Notes: generated by a model from the letters alone, not told the origin. Positions 44,042-53,554 are shown, counted from the first letter of the stretch. The stretch: 64,000 bases of DNA from UBA5614 sp963667535 (GCA_963667535.2 CAXXDU010000002.1:1860001-1924000); one strand, 5' to 3'. Program-made: numbers and translations.

Positions 44042-44675
44042 TAAGTTTAAGTAAATCGGCTGGAGTATCGATAAGATAGTCAGGCTTGTGCTTTTGCAAT
44101 AAGACAACGGGATTCAGACCCCAGGTTACTGCTATTACAGGGATCCTGTTGTCTTTTGCTGCTTTTATATCCCGTGTTTCATCACCTATATAGATACAAT
44201 TAGATTCCATTAATTTACGCTTATGCATCTGCTGCCTGATATGTCTGGATTTATTAAACAGGTTTACATCAAAATCAAACCAATCAAAGACATTGCAATC
44301 ATATTTATTCAGAAACGGAAGCACGTTATCTGATGAATTGGAGGTTAGCAGAGCCATCGGGATGTGCATTTCTTTTAGACGTTTAAGTACTTCCGGCATT
44401 CCGAAGATAGGTATTAAATCGTTTAAACGCTGGTTCATATATTTCTTGGTATTGTGAATGAGACTCGGTAGCGTAAAGATGGAAATGCCAAGCCTGCTTA
44501 GAATGGCTGGAATGGTCAGACCTCTCATCTCATAAAGCTCTGCCTCTGTTAACAAAGGCAAATTATGAATAGGTCTCAGGTCTTCCAGTATCTCCATGGC
44601 AAGATGGAAAGAATCAGCTATTGTACCATCAAAGTCAAAGAGTAAATATAGCGGTTTGGAAGTATTCGTAATCAT
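44028..44675 (-). CDS. HAD-family hydrolase (phosphoglycolate phosphatase-like)
   Basis: 215 residues. Motif I is LFDFDGTIADS, motif II LLTSNSS, and motif III/IV a Lys then YIGDETRDIKAAKDNRIPVIAVTWG. A helical cap (~20-85) as in Gph-type enzymes. Substrate uncertain. It overlaps nfnB by 14 bases at the convergent 3' ends and overlaps rsmI by 4 bases at its start. Confidence 0.88.
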   Translation of the reverse strand: MITNTSKPLYLLFDFDGTIADSFHLAMEILEDLRPIHNLPLLTEAELYEMRGLTIPAILSRLGISIFTLPSLIHNTKKYMNQRLNDLIPIFGMPEVLKRLKEMHIPMALLTSNSSDNVLPFLNKYDCNVFDWFDFDVNLFNKSRHIRQQMHKRKLMESNCIYIGDETRDIKAAKDNRIPVIAVTWGLNPVVLLQKHKPDYLIDTPADLLKLITSF

Positions 44676-45502
44676 GGTTTTTCTTTGAGAGACAAGGCAA
44701 GCTTGTATATGCGGTTTTTATTGATGCCTGTTTCCTGAGCAAGCTGGGATACTGCTTCCTTGAGTGGGGTTTTTGCCTGTAAGGAAGTTTTGATAATTCT
44801 GAGCAGTTCAGCATCAGTTAATGCCTGCTCCTGCTTGCCTTCGATCAGTAAGACAAATTCACCTCTGGTTTCCATCTCAGTCAAGCCTGCCAGTTCAGAC
44901 AAAGTTCCTCTTAAGTATGTTTCATAGATTTTACTGATTTCGCGTGCGATAACACAATTGCGGCTGCCGAGACTATCTGCCAGTTCTTTTAGCGTGTTGA
45001 GCACAGCATGAGAGGATTCATAGAGAATGACAGTATGTGAAAGATTGCCCAGAGATTCTATCAGAGCAGTTCTGTCTTTCTTTTTAGCAGGCAGAAATCC
45101 GATAAAGGAAAAGCTGTCTGTATTGAGTCCTGAAGCTGCCAGAGCAGTAATACCGGCAGAAGCGCCGGGTAGGGCACACACCTGTATATCGAGGCTGATA
45201 GCTTCTTTGACCAGGATACTTGCCGGGTCAGAGATTCCTGGCATGCCGGCATCGGTAATTAACGCCACTTGCTTGCCTGCTTGAAGCAGTTCTATGAGTT
45301 GTTCGGTCTGCTTGCGTTCATTAAATTTATGGTAGCTGATGAGTTTGTTTTTGATATCGTAATGGTTTAGCAGTACTTTGGAAGTACGTGTATCCTCTGC
45401 AGCAATCAAATCAACTGATTTGAGTGTTTCCACTCCTCTAAAGGTCATATCACCAAGATTGCCAATCGGGGTAGGGACTAAATAAAGGATACCTTTTTCC
45501 AT
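44672..45502 (-). CDS. rsmI: 16S rRNA (cytidine1402-2'-O)-methyltransferase
   Basis: 276 residues from MEKGILYLVPTPIGNLGDMTFRG, the family's usual N-terminus; a longer frame would extend into kbl. TP-methylase features: AAEDTRTSKVLLNHYDI, ALITDAGMPGISDPA, ALPGASAGITALAASGL and SFIGFLPAKKKDR. Uses SAM to methylate the ribosomal decoding centre. The start is one base from the kbl stop, so it is probably read through from kbl. Confidence 0.95.
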   Translation of the reverse strand: MEKGILYLVPTPIGNLGDMTFRGVETLKSVDLIAAEDTRTSKVLLNHYDIKNKLISYHKFNERKQTEQLIELLQAGKQVALITDAGMPGISDPASILVKEAISLDIQVCALPGASAGITALAASGLNTDSFSFIGFLPAKKKDRTALIESLGNLSHTVILYESSHAVLNTLKELADSLGSRNCVIAREISKIYETYLRGTLSELAGLTEMETRGEFVLLIEGKQEQALTDAELLRIIKTSLQAKTPLKEAVSQLAQETGINKNRIYKLALSLKEKP

Positions 45503-45503
45503 A

Positions 45504-46694
45504 TTATTTGAGGAGCTTGAGTTCCTTTCCGATTTTAACAAAAGATTGGATTGCTCTGTCCAGATGATAAAGCGAATGTGCTGCAGAAAGCTGAACACGG
45601 ATACGAGCTTTTCCCATAGCTACTACAGGATAGGTAAATCCGATTACGTAGATTCCTTCTTTCAAGAGCTTATCAGCCATCTGAACTGCCAGAGGTTCAT
45701 CATAAATCATGACAGGCACAATTGCAGTTTCGCTTTCAATGATATCAAAGCCTGCATCAATCATACCTTTGCGGAAGTAATTGGCATTGGTCATCACGTG
45801 ATTACGAAAGTTTGTGCTTTCGGATATCATATCAAGCACTTTTATCACTGCTCCCACAATAGGTGGTGCAATTGTATTGGAGAAAATATATGGTCTGCTG
45901 CGCTGGCGCAGGAATTCTGCAATCTCTTTTTTACTTGAAATGCAGCCTCCGCTGGAACCGCCCAGAGCCTTACCAAAGGTTGTGCTGATTATATCAACCC
46001 GACCCTGCACTCCGCAATGCTCAATGGTTCCTCTGCCGGTTGCGCCAATATAGCCTGTGGCATGAGAATCATCAACCATTACTAAAGCATCATACTTCTC
46101 AGCCAGGTCGCAAATACTTTTAAGATTGGCAATATCACCATCCATGGAAAAGACACCGTCAGTAACGATAAGCCTGTATTTTAATTTAGCTGTGTCTTTG
46201 AGCGCAGTTTCCAATTCATCCATGTCGGAGTGTTTATATCTGAATCTTTGAGCTTTACACAGACGCACACCATCGATAATGGAAGCATGATTGAGTTCAT
46301 CTGAAATAATAGCACTTTCTTCATCCAGAAGGGCTTCAAATACTCCACCATTGGCATCATAGCAAGATGAGTAGAGAATAGTATCTTCCATACCAAGAAA
46401 CCTGGAGACTTTGGCTTCCAGTTCTTTATGAATCTCTTGTGTTCCGCAGATGAAGCGTACTGAGGCAAGACCTACACCCCAATCACCGATAGTAATCTTG
46501 GCTGCTTTTTCTACGTCAGGATGGTTAGCGAGTCCCAGGTAGTTATTGGCACAGAAGTTTATAACCTTGCTACCATCAGATAAGACTATTTCAGCGCTCT
46601 GCGCTGACCCAAGGATACGTTCTGTTTTAAACAGACCGCTTCCCTGTAGTACTTCAAGTTGTTTCTTTGTGTCTGCATAAAGCTGTTTGGACAT
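45504..46694 (-). CDS. kbl: Glycine C-acetyltransferase (2-amino-3-ketobutyrate CoA ligase)
   Basis: 396 residues, matching the E. coli Kbl length. I start at MSKQLYADTKKQ, preceded by TGAGG. Highly Kbl-like throughout: SGLFKTERILGSAQSAEI, VINFCANNYLGLANHPDV, SVRFICGTQEIHKELE, NHASIIDGVRLCKA, VMVDDSHATGYIG, PLP lysine in TTFGKALGGSSGG, RSRPYIFSNTIAP. Interconverts acetyl-CoA + glycine and 2-amino-3-oxobutyrate in threonine/glycine metabolism. No threonine dehydrogenase is nearby. An intrinsic terminator separates it from the paralogue upstream. Confidence 0.93.
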   Translation of the reverse strand: MSKQLYADTKKQLEVLQGSGLFKTERILGSAQSAEIVLSDGSKVINFCANNYLGLANHPDVEKAAKITIGDWGVGLASVRFICGTQEIHKELEAKVSRFLGMEDTILYSSCYDANGGVFEALLDEESAIISDELNHASIIDGVRLCKAQRFRYKHSDMDELETALKDTAKLKYRLIVTDGVFSMDGDIANLKSICDLAEKYDALVMVDDSHATGYIGATGRGTIEHCGVQGRVDIISTTFGKALGGSSGGCISSKKEIAEFLRQRSRPYIFSNTIAPPIVGAVIKVLDMISESTNFRNHVMTNANYFRKGMIDAGFDIIESETAIVPVMIYDEPLAVQMADKLLKEGIYVIGFTYPVVAMGKARIRVQLSAAHSLYHLDRAIQSFVKIGKELKLLK

Positions 46695-46753
46695 TTTTAC
46701 CTCATGTTGATAATCTAATAATACGACGCTGAAAGCCAAGCTTTGTTTCCGTC

Positions 46754-46791
46754 AATAAAAAACGCTCTCTCCTTTATTGGGAAAGAGCGTT
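46754..46791 (-). terminator. Rho-independent terminator
   Basis: Minus-strand AACGCTCTTTCCC / GGAGAGAGCGTT with T-rich tail. Ends the acetyl-CoA synthetase-ACP-Kbl2 operon before kbl. Confidence 0.85.
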
Positions 46792-46821
46792 CAATGCTTT
46801 ATACTTTGACTGTTTACTAAA

Positions 46822-48069
46822 TTATGCTCCGTACATAGCCATGATTTCATTCTTGGTTTTGCCAAGGATGTCATATTTCTTACCGATTTTAATGAAAGCA
46901 GCAAGGGCTTTTTCCAGATGGTGCATTTCGTGTGCAGCGGAGATTTGTGTTCTGATGCGTGCTTTTCCTTGAGGTACGACAGGGAAGAAGAAGCCGATAG
47001 CATAGACACCTTCTGCATAGAGGTCACGGGCAAAGTCATTAGCAAGCTTGGCATCAAACAACATAACAGGTACAATCGGAGTGTCACCTGGTTGCAAGAT
47101 AAAACCCGCTTCTTGTAAGCTTTTTCTCCACCAGTCTGCGTTTCTTTCCAGTTTATCTCTGCGTTCTGTAGTCTTGGAAAGAATATCCAAAACCTTGATT
47201 ACACCTGCGACAACCGGAGGAGCAATGGTATTGGAAAACAAGTATGGACGTGCTTTCTGACGGCACATTTCCACCAGTTCTTTCCTGCCGGATACACACC
47301 CGCCGGAGGCACCGCCAAGACCTTTACCAAACGTAGTGGTGATGATATCTATCTTTCCAACTACTCCACACTTTTCATGGGTTCCACGTCCTGTCTTGCC
47401 GATAAAACCGGAAGCATGAGAATCATCAACCAGCAGCATAGCATCATACTTATCGCATAACGCAACCATTTCATCAAGCTTGGCTGTGTCACCATCCATG
47501 GAGTAAACACCGTCTGTAATAACAAGCTTGTTGCGTTTATCAGAATGCAGGATGAGCTTTTCTTCCAGATGTGCCATATCGGAGTGTTTAAAAGAGTCTG
47601 TCATAGCTTTGCATAGACGAATTCCATCAATTAAAGAAGCATGCACTAACCGGTCAGATATCATCACATCCTGGTCAGTCAGGATAGCTTCAAACACGCC
47701 GGCATTGGCATCCATACAAGAAGGGAAGAGAATGGTATCTTCTGTACCGAGAAACTCGGTCACTTTTCTTTCCAGTTCTTTGTGTATATCCTGAGTCCCG
47801 CAGATGAAACGTACGGAAGACATTCCATAACCACGTGCATCCAGTCCTTCATGCGCAGCTTTTACTACGTCCGGATGGCTGGACAAGCCAAGATAGTTAT
47901 TGGCACAAACATTGATAACTTTCTGAAGTTGTGCTCCGGGAGGGAATTCCACTTCAATTTCTGCATCCTGAGGTGAGTGAATGTATCTTTCAACCTTTAA
48001 AATTCCTGCATCCTGCAGAGCTTTTACCTGTTCGGCATAAATTGAACGGACTTTGTCACTATAAGCCAT
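46822..48069 (-). CDS. Kbl-like alpha-oxoamine synthase, ACP-associated paralogue
   Basis: 415 residues. Same fold and PLP site as Kbl (INVCANNYLGLSSHPDV, SVRFICGTQDIHKELE, VDDSHASGFIG, TTFGKGLGGASGGC, RPYLFSNTIAP). It has an insertion near residues 30-50 (YIHSPQDAEIEVEFPPGAQLQ) and a C-terminal extension. It follows an acyl carrier protein by 9 bases, so its acyl donor may be an acyl-ACP rather than acetyl-CoA, as in serine palmitoyltransferase-type systems. Whether it makes aminoketobutyrate or a longer acyl amino-ketone is open. Confidence 0.8.
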   Translation of the reverse strand: MAYSDKVRSIYAEQVKALQDAGILKVERYIHSPQDAEIEVEFPPGAQLQKVINVCANNYLGLSSHPDVVKAAHEGLDARGYGMSSVRFICGTQDIHKELERKVTEFLGTEDTILFPSCMDANAGVFEAILTDQDVMISDRLVHASLIDGIRLCKAMTDSFKHSDMAHLEEKLILHSDKRNKLVITDGVYSMDGDTAKLDEMVALCDKYDAMLLVDDSHASGFIGKTGRGTHEKCGVVGKIDIITTTFGKGLGGASGGCVSGRKELVEMCRQKARPYLFSNTIAPPVVAGVIKVLDILSKTTERRDKLERNADWWRKSLQEAGFILQPGDTPIVPVMLFDAKLANDFARDLYAEGVYAIGFFFPVVPQGKARIRTQISAAHEMHHLEKALAAFIKIGKKYDILGKTKNEIMAMYGA

Positions 48070-48078
48070 TTGTCACTC

Positions 48079-48327
48079 CTACATTGCTAAGAATTCTTTC
48101 ACAAGTGCAGTAATCTTTGTTACACTGTCGAAAGCTTCGGGAGTTGCTCTGTTATCAGGTAAAGAGATTTTGTACTTTGTTTCAAGGAAACGTTTCAGCG
48201 ATACCATTGAGAAGGAATCTACAAATCCTCCTGAGATTAACGCTGTGTCATAAGTTAATTCATCTTCCTGGTCTTCCATATACTCATTCTTTACGTATTC
48301 AAGGACTACATCACGAATTTCTTCCAT
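48079..48327 (-). CDS. Acyl carrier protein
   Basis: 82 residues, acidic and helical. ALISGGFVDSFSMVSLKRFLETKYKISLP gives the phosphopantetheine attachment Ser in GGFVDSFSM (canonical GxDSL, here VDSF). It is not in a fatty-acid gene cluster but between an acetyl-CoA synthetase-like ligase and a Kbl-like synthase, so it is a dedicated carrier. No ketosynthase is present nearby. Confidence 0.85.
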   Translation of the reverse strand: MEEIRDVVLEYVKNEYMEDQEDELTYDTALISGGFVDSFSMVSLKRFLETKYKISLPDNRATPEAFDSVTKITALVKEFLAM

Positions 48328-48368
48328 TTTATGGACTCCTTTATGTTTAATTTTGTTTATTTAGTCTT

Positions 48369-48455
48369 GTCATTCCTGCGAAAGCGGGAATCTTAAGTTG
48401 CCCCGTCGAGCGAGGCACGAAATCGCTGGTCATTCCTGCGAAAGCGGGAATCTTA
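48369..48455. repeat. GTCATTCCTGCGAAAGCGGG palindromic repeat, two copies
   Basis: Two identical 27-base copies starting at 48369 and 48429, 60 bases apart, in the gap between the ligase and ACP genes. CCTGCGAAAGCGGG is an imperfect hairpin. This repeat type is widely interspersed in many bacterial genomes. Confidence 0.85.
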
Positions 48456-48463
48456 ATCAATCA

Positions 48464-48523
48464 GTAGAGTAGCTTTCCAAAGCTGCTCTTGTCTTTGCGC
48501 AGGATTGGAATCCTACGCTACTC
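48464..48523. repeat. Double-hairpin repeat element (copy 1)
   Basis: GTAG-GTAGCTTTCCAAAGCTGC, a short spacer, then GCAGGATTGGAATCCTAC-CTAC. Each half is a hairpin and the halves are inverse complements in outline. A second copy at 59372-59431 has different arm bases that still pair. It lies just after the ligase stop codon and may enter its 3' UTR. Confidence 0.75.
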
Positions 48524-48526
48524 TTA

Positions 48527-50227
48527 TTAATCATCTTCCAATGTGGAAATATCTCCGATGTCCTCACCCCATTCCTGGGCTTTAAGTACACGGCGCATAA
48601 TTTTACCGCTACGGGTTTTTGGTAAACCTGGTACGAATTCAATTTCCTGTGGCATAGCCAGAGGTGAAAGTTTCTTACGGATAAAGTTCATTATGTCAAG
48701 GTCAAGCTCTGCACTGGCAAGATACCCCGGTTTAAGAGTTACGAATGCTTTGACAACTTCCATATTAACAAAGTCAGGTTTTGCCACCACAGCAGATTCA
48801 GCTACAGCAGGATGTTCCAAAAGCGCAGATTCCACTTCAAACGGGCTGACCAGATGTCCGCCGGTATTGATTATATCATCATCTCTGCCGATGAACCAAT
48901 AATATCCATCGTTATCAATATATGACCTGTCGCCGGGAATATACCAGCCATTGACAAATTTTTTCTGATAGGTTTCTTCATTATTCCAATAGGTTCTCAT
49001 CATGCTGGGCCAACCTGGTTTGAATCCAATCAAGCCGGCTTTACCGATAGGCACTTCCTCATAAGTGTCAGGATCCAGGATTGTACCTGTTATTCCCGGG
49101 AAAGGTTTTCCCATGGAACCCGGTTTAATCTTCATATCCGGATAATTGGATATCATTATAGAGCCTGTTTCCGTCTGCCAATAGGAATCATGGAATTTCA
49201 AACCATAGACTTTTTCTCCCCAGATAACTGCTTCGGCATTGAGAGGTTCGCCCACGCTTGCCAGATGTCGAAGTGAACGGAGGTCATAGTTTTTAACTAC
49301 ATCATCACCGGCTTTCATTAATGAGCGTATCGCAGTAGGTGCTGAATACCAGACTGTAATCTTGTGCTTTTGAATGAAGCTGTACCAGGCATCTGCGGAA
49401 AAGCCTATGTCATTAACGCATTGTGTAACGCCTGAAGCCCATGGACCTACTATGCCATAGGAAGTTCCGGTAACCCAACCCGGGTCGGCTGTGCACCAAT
49501 AGATATCGTCGTCTTGCAGGTCTAGTACCCATTTAGTGGTCAGGTATATGGAAATGAGTGCATAATGCACATGCTTCACACCTTTTGGCATTCCGGTCGT
49601 GCCGGAAGTGTAATGTAATACTGATGGTGATTCAGCTAAGGTAGGATGACAATCAAATTCATCCACTCTCACAGAATTATCCATATCAAAGGCTACTTCT
49701 CTTTCCTGAAGCGGGTTTTTGCCATTATCATCTACAATAATAATGTGCTTGAGGTGGGGGAGTTTATCCAATATCTTACGAATTTTACCCACATGTTTCT
49801 TTTGGGTAAAAACAGCCGTGGTTTCTGCATTTTCCAGTCTGACTAATAGTGATTCATCACCAAATGCTGAGAATAAGGGTTGAGCTATGGCTCCTGTCTT
49901 TAAGATACCGGCAAAGCCGATATAAAGCTCCGGAATCCTGTCCATAAACAAGCATACTCGTTCTTCTGGCTTGATGCCCAATTGTCTGATAAAAGTTCCG
50001 ATTGAATTACTCAACTGGCGGATGTCGTTATAAGTATAGTTCTTTTCTTTTCCACCGATACCTTCCCATTTCAAAGCCAGCTTATTGCCTTTGCCCATCT
50101 GGCAGATACGGTCTGTACAATACCAACCGATATTGATTACGTTCCCTGGTTTATAATCGAGTTCTTGTTCAGATATGTCCCAGGAAAAGTTCTTGATGCG
50201 TTCATCGTATGAACCAATATTGTGCAT
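48527..50227 (-). CDS. acsA: Acetyl-CoA synthetase-like acyl-adenylating ligase
   Basis: 566 residues, close to Bacillus AcsA. ATP/AMP motif YTSGTTGMPKGV, then WCTADPGWVTGTSYGIVGPWASG, DSYWQTETGS, GDRSYIDNDGYYWFIGRDDD and the catalytic-Lys end LPKTRSGKIMRR. Activates acetate or a short-chain acid to the acyl-CoA; transfer to the downstream ACP is possible. First gene of the operon with ACP and the Kbl paralogue, divergent from an acetate transporter, which favours acetate. Confidence 0.85.
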   Translation of the reverse strand: MHNIGSYDERIKNFSWDISEQELDYKPGNVINIGWYCTDRICQMGKGNKLALKWEGIGGKEKNYTYNDIRQLSNSIGTFIRQLGIKPEERVCLFMDRIPELYIGFAGILKTGAIAQPLFSAFGDESLLVRLENAETTAVFTQKKHVGKIRKILDKLPHLKHIIIVDDNGKNPLQEREVAFDMDNSVRVDEFDCHPTLAESPSVLHYTSGTTGMPKGVKHVHYALISIYLTTKWVLDLQDDDIYWCTADPGWVTGTSYGIVGPWASGVTQCVNDIGFSADAWYSFIQKHKITVWYSAPTAIRSLMKAGDDVVKNYDLRSLRHLASVGEPLNAEAVIWGEKVYGLKFHDSYWQTETGSIMISNYPDMKIKPGSMGKPFPGITGTILDPDTYEEVPIGKAGLIGFKPGWPSMMRTYWNNEETYQKKFVNGWYIPGDRSYIDNDGYYWFIGRDDDIINTGGHLVSPFEVESALLEHPAVAESAVVAKPDFVNMEVVKAFVTLKPGYLASAELDLDIMNFIRKKLSPLAMPQEIEFVPGLPKTRSGKIMRRVLKAQEWGEDIGDISTLEDD

Positions 50228-50484
50228 AGTATTACCTCTCGTTCCTTTATCTATTTTTGTGTAAACATGCTAATCAATCAATACACGAATTTTAATCTAT
50301 TTGCAGAACAGGGATTTTGTCAATAACAATTTATCCGTTATTTCCTACCGTATTATTAGCTTTCAAGATAAACTTATTGACAGATTAGCGGTAATTTTTG
50401 CTAAAGCTATATTCTATAATGAGGTTTGTTTACAAAGACTAATACCTCTGCGTGTAAGAATAATTGCAATGGAGATTAATGACT

Positions 50485-51057
50485 ATGAGCGACAGAAAGC
50501 TTGCAAACCCGGCAGTAGTTGGCTTAGCCGGATTTTCAATGACAACTTTGGTTTTACAATTTCATAATTTAGGTTGGTGTGGTCTGGGTCCTGTTGTTGT
50601 TTTGGGTTTACTCTTTGGTGGACTGGCACAACTCATAGCCGGATTTCAGGAACATAAAATGGGTAACAACTTCGGTTATTCTGCCTTTGTTTCATATGGT
50701 GCCTTCTGGATTGGTCTGGCAATAATATTCCTGATGAACAACTTTGAAATCTACAAATCCAGCGCTACTGATATCGGCTGGTACCTTGCAGCCTGGATGA
50801 TTTACACTCTTGTCATGTGGACAGCTTCCTGGAGAATCCATACCATGATGTCCTTAACGTTCTTCACTCTTTTTCTGGGCTTTTTCCTACTTGTAATTGG
50901 TCATTTCGGAGATCCGGGCTGGAATAAGATTGCCGCATATGATTTAATTATCTGTGCAGGTTGTGCTATGTATATGATGATAGCCAATATTACTAATGAT
51001 CTTGCCGGAAAAGTTGTGCTCCCTATGGGAAAACCCTGGATTAAGAAAGCAGAATAA
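50485..51057 (+). CDS. satP: Acetate/succinate transporter, GPR1/FUN34/SatP family
   Basis: 190 residues, six membrane helices. LANPAVVGLAGFSMTTLVLQFHNLG is the family's NPxP-like signature (here NPAVVGL), followed by GLGPVVVLGLLFGGLAQLIAGFQEHKMGNNFGYSAFVSYGAFWI. The GGAG ten bases before the ATG supports this start. Divergent from the acetyl-CoA synthetase-like operon, so acetate is the likely substrate. Confidence 0.93.
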   Translation: MSDRKLANPAVVGLAGFSMTTLVLQFHNLGWCGLGPVVVLGLLFGGLAQLIAGFQEHKMGNNFGYSAFVSYGAFWIGLAIIFLMNNFEIYKSSATDIGWYLAAWMIYTLVMWTASWRIHTMMSLTFFTLFLGFFLLVIGHFGDPGWNKIAAYDLIICAGCAMYMMIANITNDLAGKVVLPMGKPWIKKAE

Positions 51058-51073
51058 TTTAATCAAACTATAT

Positions 51074-51106
51074 AAAAAAAGGCTGTCAGTTTGACAGCCT
51101 TTTTTT
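51074..51106. terminator. Bidirectional rho-independent terminator
   Basis: AAAAAAAGGCTGTCA-GTT-TGACAGCCTTTTTTT. Serves both the acetate transporter and the converging 51.1-53.4 kb gene. Confidence 0.93.
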
Positions 51107-51124
51107 GTGTATTTTGTCTTACGA

Positions 51125-53422
51125 TTATTCTGAATCGGAAGTTACTATCTTATAAAATTTATTATCTGCAGTTTGGCTATTCAATACGGCAGAAGGATTA
51201 GTTGTTAAAATCAAGAGGTTAGCCGGGCTGATTGCAAAATCAGGGCTGTCTCCGGCATAGATTTTGTAAGTAATCTGATTGGTTTCAGGATAGGAATTGC
51301 CTTCCCAGTGTCCTTCTGTAACAGGTAGCCATGAAACATTAAATCTGTTAGTACCTGTATGGGCTAAAGCTAGTCTCTCAGCAGAGTCAGGAGGTATGTT
51401 ATCTACCGAAAATCCGGCAAAAGGCATTGATGCCCAGACGCCTAAGTTATTATGATATCTTACTATAAATATTTCTTCATTAAGTCCAATTGAAGAGGAA
51501 TCCCGCAGGGTTGGTACAATCAATCCATAATCAGGATCATTAACTGCCGGAATCTGCTCAATGTAATACCATCTGCGGTCTCCATCTCTCAGGTACATAT
51601 TATTTTCAACGGTTTGCATTCCATAAGAAATCTGAGCCGGGTTAGATATTAAGACATCATTACCGGAGCGGGAGGTTCCCAATCTCCAGACCGAGTAGAA
51701 TGAGTTTGCCGAAAAAGTTACATCAGCATCATTTCTGTTCCACTGCAAATCAATCTGATGTCCCTGGTCAGGGGTAACATCCGCAGCTCCGGTAATAATT
51801 GGTTTTAGCAATCTGTAAAATACACCTATATCCTCAATACTGCCATCCGGATTATACATTACAAACGGATTGCCGGCATCTACACAGGGTGAATTGCATT
51901 GCAAACTCCAATCAGAAAACTGTGCATGGTACATTGGTCCAATACCTGTTGTCGGATTTACAAAGAGGGGATTACCTGTCACAAGATTTGAATAGTGTCC
52001 GGCAGTTACGCCACTGCCTCCGATTCCGGATATACCTCCTTGTATGCAAGAATAATGGACATAAAGATAAGCAGTCGCTGAGACAATTTCCGAACCGTCA
52101 TTTCCCCAGAAAATCGAGCTTTCTACATAAGTAGGCCAGTATGCATCTAACCCTTCATCGGCATTATTTATTACATCACAGTGTTTTATATGTATTTCTC
52201 CGCCTAATGTACACATACCGGGACCATCATTATTGGCAATGAGGTTATAGGTGAAATCCCCGTTTGAAGATGCACATAATACTGCATGACTGCTGGTTGA
52301 AATATAATTATCGACAATTGAATTACTATACACATTACTCACATTGCAGGTATTGAACCCCAATATGCTACTGCCCGCATCCAAACCGGAGATATTTTCA
52401 TGTATCATATTATACCTCAATACCGGAGAACACTCTGTACACTGAATTGCGGCTCCAAAATAATCAGATACACACGCTGATATATTACAGTTTTCGATGA
52501 TGGCACTGCCATGCAAATCAATTCCTCCTCCATGTGAGATACTTCTGTTATTTCTGAATTTTGTATTGCTGACGCGTACTTTATTGTAATACGTGGATAA
52601 TCCTGAGGATGTACTTTGTTCTATGATTGCGTGGTCTATTAAAGTTGAATCGTTAGCCGGATCGAATGTCATGATATCAATGCCTTCCCAGGAGGTAGTA
52701 GATGCAATCAAAATAACTTCGTGACCCAAGGTTCCATTAACAATCAGATTGCCATCAACGATCAGGGCATGACTATCTGAAAAATTAATCCTGACATCCG
52801 GTGATAGCACCAGAGTGTATCCATCTGGTACTATTACACTCCCGACAGGATTATATGTATCAGCCTCCCATGTACCTGAACCCAGAGTATTTACATAGAA
52901 CAGAGAAATGTCGTCGATATACCAGTTATCCATATCGTATGTATTCCCGGTAAAATAAAAAGCAATATAAGTAGTTTCAGATTTGCCCAATCGAAAGCTG
53001 AAGGGTACAGTGATATAATTTGCGGCTATATCACTTGAGCCTGTTACTGACCATAGATCAGTCCAATTTGTTAAATCACCGGATATCTGAACTCCTATGG
53101 TATAATTGTTCGATGTAGTAAAATCGTCCAGCATATAGCGAAAACTCACCGCCATATCGTGCACCTTGCGTGTATCAAAAGCAGGTGAGATAAGTCTGTA
53201 TGTTCCGGTTCCCTGTGGGGTATAACTAAAGTGGAGTTCTCCGGTTGTTCCGCCGGCTAAATTCGTGCCGACTGAACTCCAGTTAGTTGTTGTTGGTCCA
53301 GTCTTTGTCCAACCTGAGGGTAAGGTCGGATAACCTGAAAAATTCTCTGCTATCAGATTAACATCACTAAACAAGGATAAACTAAATAAAGCAAATAGTA
53401 ATAGTAACAGTATTGTTTTCAT
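51125..53422 (-). CDS. Secreted jelly-roll/parallel beta-helix protein (765-residue paralogue 1)
   Basis: 765 residues. Signal peptide MKTILLLLLFALFSLSLFSDV. Residues ~25-180 resemble a MAM/jelly-roll domain (AENFSGYPTLPSGWTKTGPTTTNW, HDMAVSFRYMLDDF, DNWYIDDISLFYV). About 190-520 form a right-handed parallel beta-helix (IIEQSTSSGLSTYYNKVRVSNTKFRNNRSISHGGGIDL, IRHCDV-like rungs). The C-terminal part is FN3-like (FNVSWLPVTEGHWEGNSYP) and ends FYKIVTSDSE. No sorting domain. Near-identical in plan and length to the next gene upstream. Confidence 0.8.
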   Translation of the reverse strand: MKTILLLLLFALFSLSLFSDVNLIAENFSGYPTLPSGWTKTGPTTTNWSSVGTNLAGGTTGELHFSYTPQGTGTYRLISPAFDTRKVHDMAVSFRYMLDDFTTSNNYTIGVQISGDLTNWTDLWSVTGSSDIAANYITVPFSFRLGKSETTYIAFYFTGNTYDMDNWYIDDISLFYVNTLGSGTWEADTYNPVGSVIVPDGYTLVLSPDVRINFSDSHALIVDGNLIVNGTLGHEVILIASTTSWEGIDIMTFDPANDSTLIDHAIIEQSTSSGLSTYYNKVRVSNTKFRNNRSISHGGGIDLHGSAIIENCNISACVSDYFGAAIQCTECSPVLRYNMIHENISGLDAGSSILGFNTCNVSNVYSNSIVDNYISTSSHAVLCASSNGDFTYNLIANNDGPGMCTLGGEIHIKHCDVINNADEGLDAYWPTYVESSIFWGNDGSEIVSATAYLYVHYSCIQGGISGIGGSGVTAGHYSNLVTGNPLFVNPTTGIGPMYHAQFSDWSLQCNSPCVDAGNPFVMYNPDGSIEDIGVFYRLLKPIITGAADVTPDQGHQIDLQWNRNDADVTFSANSFYSVWRLGTSRSGNDVLISNPAQISYGMQTVENNMYLRDGDRRWYYIEQIPAVNDPDYGLIVPTLRDSSSIGLNEEIFIVRYHNNLGVWASMPFAGFSVDNIPPDSAERLALAHTGTNRFNVSWLPVTEGHWEGNSYPETNQITYKIYAGDSPDFAISPANLLILTTNPSAVLNSQTADNKFYKIVTSDSE

Positions 53423-53456
53423 AAAAGCTCCATATACAATTTATATCTCAGATTTA

Positions 53457-53485
53457 TTTAAATCAGAATTGGTTCTTTATGTCAA
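53457..53485 (-). promoter_or_regulatory. Promoter of paralogue 1
   Basis: Minus-strand TTGACA, 17-bp spacer, TTTAAA. The same promoter and surrounding bases (AAAGAACCAAT in the spacer) precede paralogue 2. Confidence 0.7.
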
Positions 53486-53505
53486 GGATTTATACTGTTT
53501 ACAGT

Positions 53506-53543
53506 CAAAAACCAGAGGGCTGAATCTGATCAACCCTCTGGTT
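53506..53543 (-). terminator. Rho-independent terminator after paralogue 2
   Basis: Minus-strand AACCAGAGGG / CCCTCTGGTT, 14-base loop, TTT tail. Confidence 0.85.
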
Positions 53544-53554
53544 ATGATACTTGT

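Noticed and set aside
48369..48455. GTCATTCCTGCGAAAGCGGG repeats as a novel element
   Set aside because: This palindrome type is a common interspersed repeat in many bacteria; annotated but not novel.
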